Program-made: the position numbers and the translations under genes
NCBI GenBank assembly: GCA_035293985.1
Contig: DATGLS010000008.1
Coordinates: 62,001 to 126,000 of the forward strand
From: JAVDCA01 sp035293985
Lineage (GTDB): Bacteria > Pseudomonadota > Alphaproteobacteria > Rhizobiales > Xanthobacteraceae
DNA: 64,000 bases
Direction: 5' to 3'
Notes under the pieces: generated by a model
The model's database searches: none
Told to the model about the DNA's origin: nothing
The model's input: the letters and a program-made list of their open reading frames with translations, nothing else
Part shown: piece after piece, positions 61,581 through 64,000 of the stretch
How the letters are laid out: every line of letters starts with the position of its first letter
Position numbering within the stretch: the stretch's first letter is position 1

Positions 61581-63860
61581 ATGGATGGGCGATCAGCCAT
61601 GCATCTTTTCCGCCGCACCAGGGCGGAGGCGCCGCAAGCGCGGGCTGGGGGCACGCGCCGCTCGTATGCGGCGGCGGTCGGCGTGCCGGCGCTCATGGTC
61701 GTTCTGTGCGGCTTCCTCGACCCGCCGGTCCTGCGCGACCTGCGCAACCTCGTGTTCGACGGCTACCAGCGTCTCGCGCCGCGCGTCTGGGATGCCGACG
61801 CGCCGGTGCGGATCGTCGATATCGACGATGAATCGCTCGCCCGTGTCGGCCAATGGCCTTGGCCGCGCTCGACCGTCGCGACGCTGGTCGACCGGTTGCG
61901 TGAGGGCGGCGCCGCATCGATCGCCTTCGACATCGTCTTTTCCGAGCCCGACGCCACCAGCGCCGAAGCCGTCATCCGTCGCCTGCCGCCCACGCCCGGC
62001 CGCGCGATGCTCGAGCAGGAGCTCGGCCGAGCGGAGAGCAACGACGCGGTACTCGCGCGAGCGCTCGCCGCGACGCCGGCCATCCTCGGCGCGGGGTTGT
62101 CGGACGGCGGCGGCGGGCGCGCGTTTCCCACCAGGTTCGGCATCGCGACGGCGGGCGACGATCCGCACCCGTTCCTGCCCGCTTTCACGCGCGCGGTGGT
62201 GCCGCTGCCCGCCTTGAGCCGGGCGAGCGCGGGCGTCGGCGTCGTCAACTGGCTCGCGGACCGCGACCAGGTCGTGCGGCGCGTGCCGCTCCTGCTCGCG
62301 CTCGACGACAAGGACGTGCCGAGCCTTGCGCTCGAGGCATTGCGCGTCGCCCAGGGGGCATCGACCATCGTGGTGCGAGCCTCGAACGCGAGCGGACAGA
62401 CCGCGTTCGGCGCGCGCAGCGGCGTCAATGCCATCAAGGTCGGCGCGCTGGAAATCCCCACCGATGCGCACGGGGAATTGCGCGTGCGCTACACCCGCTC
62501 CGAGCCGCGCCGTTTCATTCCGGCCTGGAAGGTGCTCGCCGGCACGGTCGAGCCCGACGCCGTGCGCGAACGCCTCATGGTGATCGGCATCAGCGCGCTC
62601 GCGCTGCGCGACCAGCGCGCGACGCCGGTCGATGCTTCGGTCGCCGGGGTCGAGATCCATGCCCAGGTCATCGAGCAGGTGCTCGCCGGCGCCTGGCTGG
62701 TGCGACCCGATTGGGCGCTCGGGGCCGAGCTCGTCCTCGCCGCCCTGCTCGCACTCGGCATCGCGATCGAGCTGCCCCAGGTGACGCCCGCCGCCGGGGC
62801 GCTCGGCACCGCGCTCCTGATCGCGACGCTCGGCGCGGCGAGCTGGCATGAATTCTCCGCCGATGGCCTGCTGCTCGATCCCGTCATCCCCGGCGCCTGC
62901 GCGCTTCTCACCTACGGCGCCGGTGTGATCTGGCTCCATCGCGACGAGCAGCGGCGCCGCCGCCAGGTGCGCGAGGCGTTCGGGCGCTATGTCTCGCCGG
63001 CGGTCGTCGCGCGCCTCGCCGAGGATCCGCAAAAGCTCGTGCTCGGCGGCGAGACGCGCACGCTCACCATCATGTTCTGCGACGTGCGCGGCTTCACGTC
63101 GCTCGCCGAGCGCCTCGACGCGGCGGGCCTGACCCGGTTCATGAACGAGTATCTCACCGCCATGACGGATGCGATCCTGCGGCACGGCGGCACGATCGAC
63201 AAATACATCGGCGACGCCGTGATGGCGTTCTGGAACGCGCCGCTCGATGACGCCGACCATGCCCGCCATGCCGCGCTGGCGGCGCTGGCGATGAGCGACG
63301 CGCTCGATGCATTGAACCTCCGGCTGCGTGAGCGGGCGGCGGAGCGCGGCGAGACGCCGATCGTGGTCAGCTTCGGCATCGGCCTCGCGACCGGCACGTG
63401 CAGCGTCGGCAATTTCGGCTCGCAGCAGCGGTTCGACTATTCGGCGATGGGCGATCAGGTGAACCTCGCATCGCGGCTCGAAGGCGCGACCAAGCATTTC
63501 CGGACCGACGTGCTCGCCGCCCAGGCGACACGCGAGCGCGCGCCCGATCTCGCCTGGCTCGAGGTCGACGCGGTGCGCGTCAAGGGCAAGGCGGAGATCG
63601 TGCGCGTCCATGCGCTCGCCGGCGACGAGGGCGTGCGCCGCAGCGCCGAGTTCGGCGCCCTCGCCAAGGCGCACGACGCGATGATCGAATCCTATCGCAG
63701 GGCCGATTTCGCGCGGGCGATCGCGCTGGCGCGGGAGCTGCGCGGAACGGCGCCGCCGCGCCTGCGCGATCTCTACGCCGGCTTCGCCCGCCGCTGGGAG
63801 CCGCTCGTCCAGTCGCGGCCCGACGCCTGGACCCCGATCACCGAGCTCACCGAGAAATAG
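61581..63860 (+). CDS. CHASE2-domain class III adenylate/guanylate cyclase
   Basis: 759 residues from ATG 61581 (ATG 61599 is an alternative). An N-terminal membrane helix (VGVPALMVVLCGFLD) is followed by a CHASE2 periplasmic sensor domain (~55-360; VRIVDIDDESLARVGQWPWPR and FDIVFSEPD are typical), three membrane helices (~375-445), then the cyclase (~470-660). The catalytic metal Asp lies in FCDVRGFTSLAE, Lys in TIDKYIGDAVMAFW and the Asn-Arg in GDQVNLASRL. Second class III cyclase of this window. The environmental signal is not known. Confidence 0.94.
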   Translation: MDGRSAMHLFRRTRAEAPQARAGGTRRSYAAAVGVPALMVVLCGFLDPPVLRDLRNLVFDGYQRLAPRVWDADAPVRIVDIDDESLARVGQWPWPRSTVATLVDRLREGGAASIAFDIVFSEPDATSAEAVIRRLPPTPGRAMLEQELGRAESNDAVLARALAATPAILGAGLSDGGGGRAFPTRFGIATAGDDPHPFLPAFTRAVVPLPALSRASAGVGVVNWLADRDQVVRRVPLLLALDDKDVPSLALEALRVAQGASTIVVRASNASGQTAFGARSGVNAIKVGALEIPTDAHGELRVRYTRSEPRRFIPAWKVLAGTVEPDAVRERLMVIGISALALRDQRATPVDASVAGVEIHAQVIEQVLAGAWLVRPDWALGAELVLAALLALGIAIELPQVTPAAGALGTALLIATLGAASWHEFSADGLLLDPVIPGACALLTYGAGVIWLHRDEQRRRRQVREAFGRYVSPAVVARLAEDPQKLVLGGETRTLTIMFCDVRGFTSLAERLDAAGLTRFMNEYLTAMTDAILRHGGTIDKYIGDAVMAFWNAPLDDADHARHAALAALAMSDALDALNLRLRERAAERGETPIVVSFGIGLATGTCSVGNFGSQQRFDYSAMGDQVNLASRLEGATKHFRTDVLAAQATRERAPDLAWLEVDAVRVKGKAEIVRVHALAGDEGVRRSAEFGALAKAHDAMIESYRRADFARAIALARELRGTAPPRLRDLYAGFARRWEPLVQSRPDAWTPITELTEK

Positions 63861-63885
63861 ACGGCGGCTCGAAGCGCGGCTCGAG

Positions 63886-64000
63886 CTACGGGGTGTACAT
63901 CAGGGTCAGCGCGAACAAGGCCTCGTCCTTGTGGTCGAACCTGAAGAATTCGCCCGGAAGCGTCGTGTCGTAGGTGGTGCTGAAGGTGTGTTGGAACCCG
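63886..64000 (-). CDS. C-terminal end of a beta-barrel-like outer-membrane protein (continues past the window)
   Basis: A minus-strand frame open to the window edge and ending at TAG (63886-63888) reads ...FQHTFSTTYDTTLPGEFFRF, DHKDEALFALTLMYTP. The alternating hydrophobic and polar residues and the aromatic/Pro end suggest the last strands of an outer-membrane barrel. Family not recognised. Confidence 0.55.
   Translation of the reverse strand, partial: GFQHTFSTTYDTTLPGEFFRFDHKDEALFALTLMYTP

Overview
The window is high-GC (visibly about two-thirds G+C), densely packed bacterial chromosome. Gene content points to an alphaproteobacterium of the order Hyphomicrobiales, close to the Bradyrhizobium/Xanthobacteraceae side. 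The reasons are the wealth of solute-binding proteins, short secreted proteins of rhizobial type, several families of palindromic intergenic repeats, a tandem glycine riboswitch, and a membrane redox-type adenylate cyclase. This assignment is an inference from style and families, not from a marker gene. No rRNA, tRNA, IS element, prophage or CRISPR array was seen.

Layout. 1-7.1 kb: end of an M20 peptidase, a complete oligopeptide-type ABC transporter (binding protein, two permeases, two ATPases) and an SDR oxidoreductase, apparently one operon. 7.2-14.2 kb: a LivK-type binding protein divergent from a CGNR zinc-finger regulator, then a minus-strand TRAP transporter operon (P, Q, M) bracketed by two binding-protein-fold proteins that have no signal peptide. 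14.3-18.3 kb: a hydrolase/OsmC fusion, a cysteine-dioxygenase-like cupin, a four-domain rhodanese protein and an ArsR-type regulator. 18.4-22.6 kb: a desaturase-like gene, an Asp-nucleophile alpha/beta hydrolase overlapping a luciferase-like monooxygenase, and a Bug-family binding protein. 22.6-31 kb: a GGDEF/EAL protein, a histidine phosphatase, a VOC protein, a TPR/ATP-grasp protein, a phenol-hydroxylase-like flavoprotein and an MFS transporter.

31-36.7 kb is the most unusual part. Two small secreted proteins each have a CRP-type dyad at almost the same distance upstream. Beside them lies a membrane diheme-like/ferredoxin/adenylate cyclase gene divergent from a Crp-family regulator that keeps the cAMP and TGTG-reading residues. 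Next comes a D-amino-acid-dehydrogenase-like gene behind a tandem glycine riboswitch. 36.9-43.5 kb: ethanolamine ammonia-lyase genes eutB and eutC, separated by a NitT/TauT-type ABC transporter and a second flavin monooxygenase, with the same dispersed repeat at both edges of the interposed block.

43.5-51 kb: a secreted knottin-like cysteine peptide and a TetR-controlled RND efflux operon. 51-64 kb: looser and more accessory-like DNA with a DUF1254 protein, small secreted proteins, TPR repeats, a trypsin-like protease, gene remnants, tandem repeats, an MFS transporter and a CHASE2 adenylate/guanylate cyclase. A partial outer-membrane-type gene closes the window.
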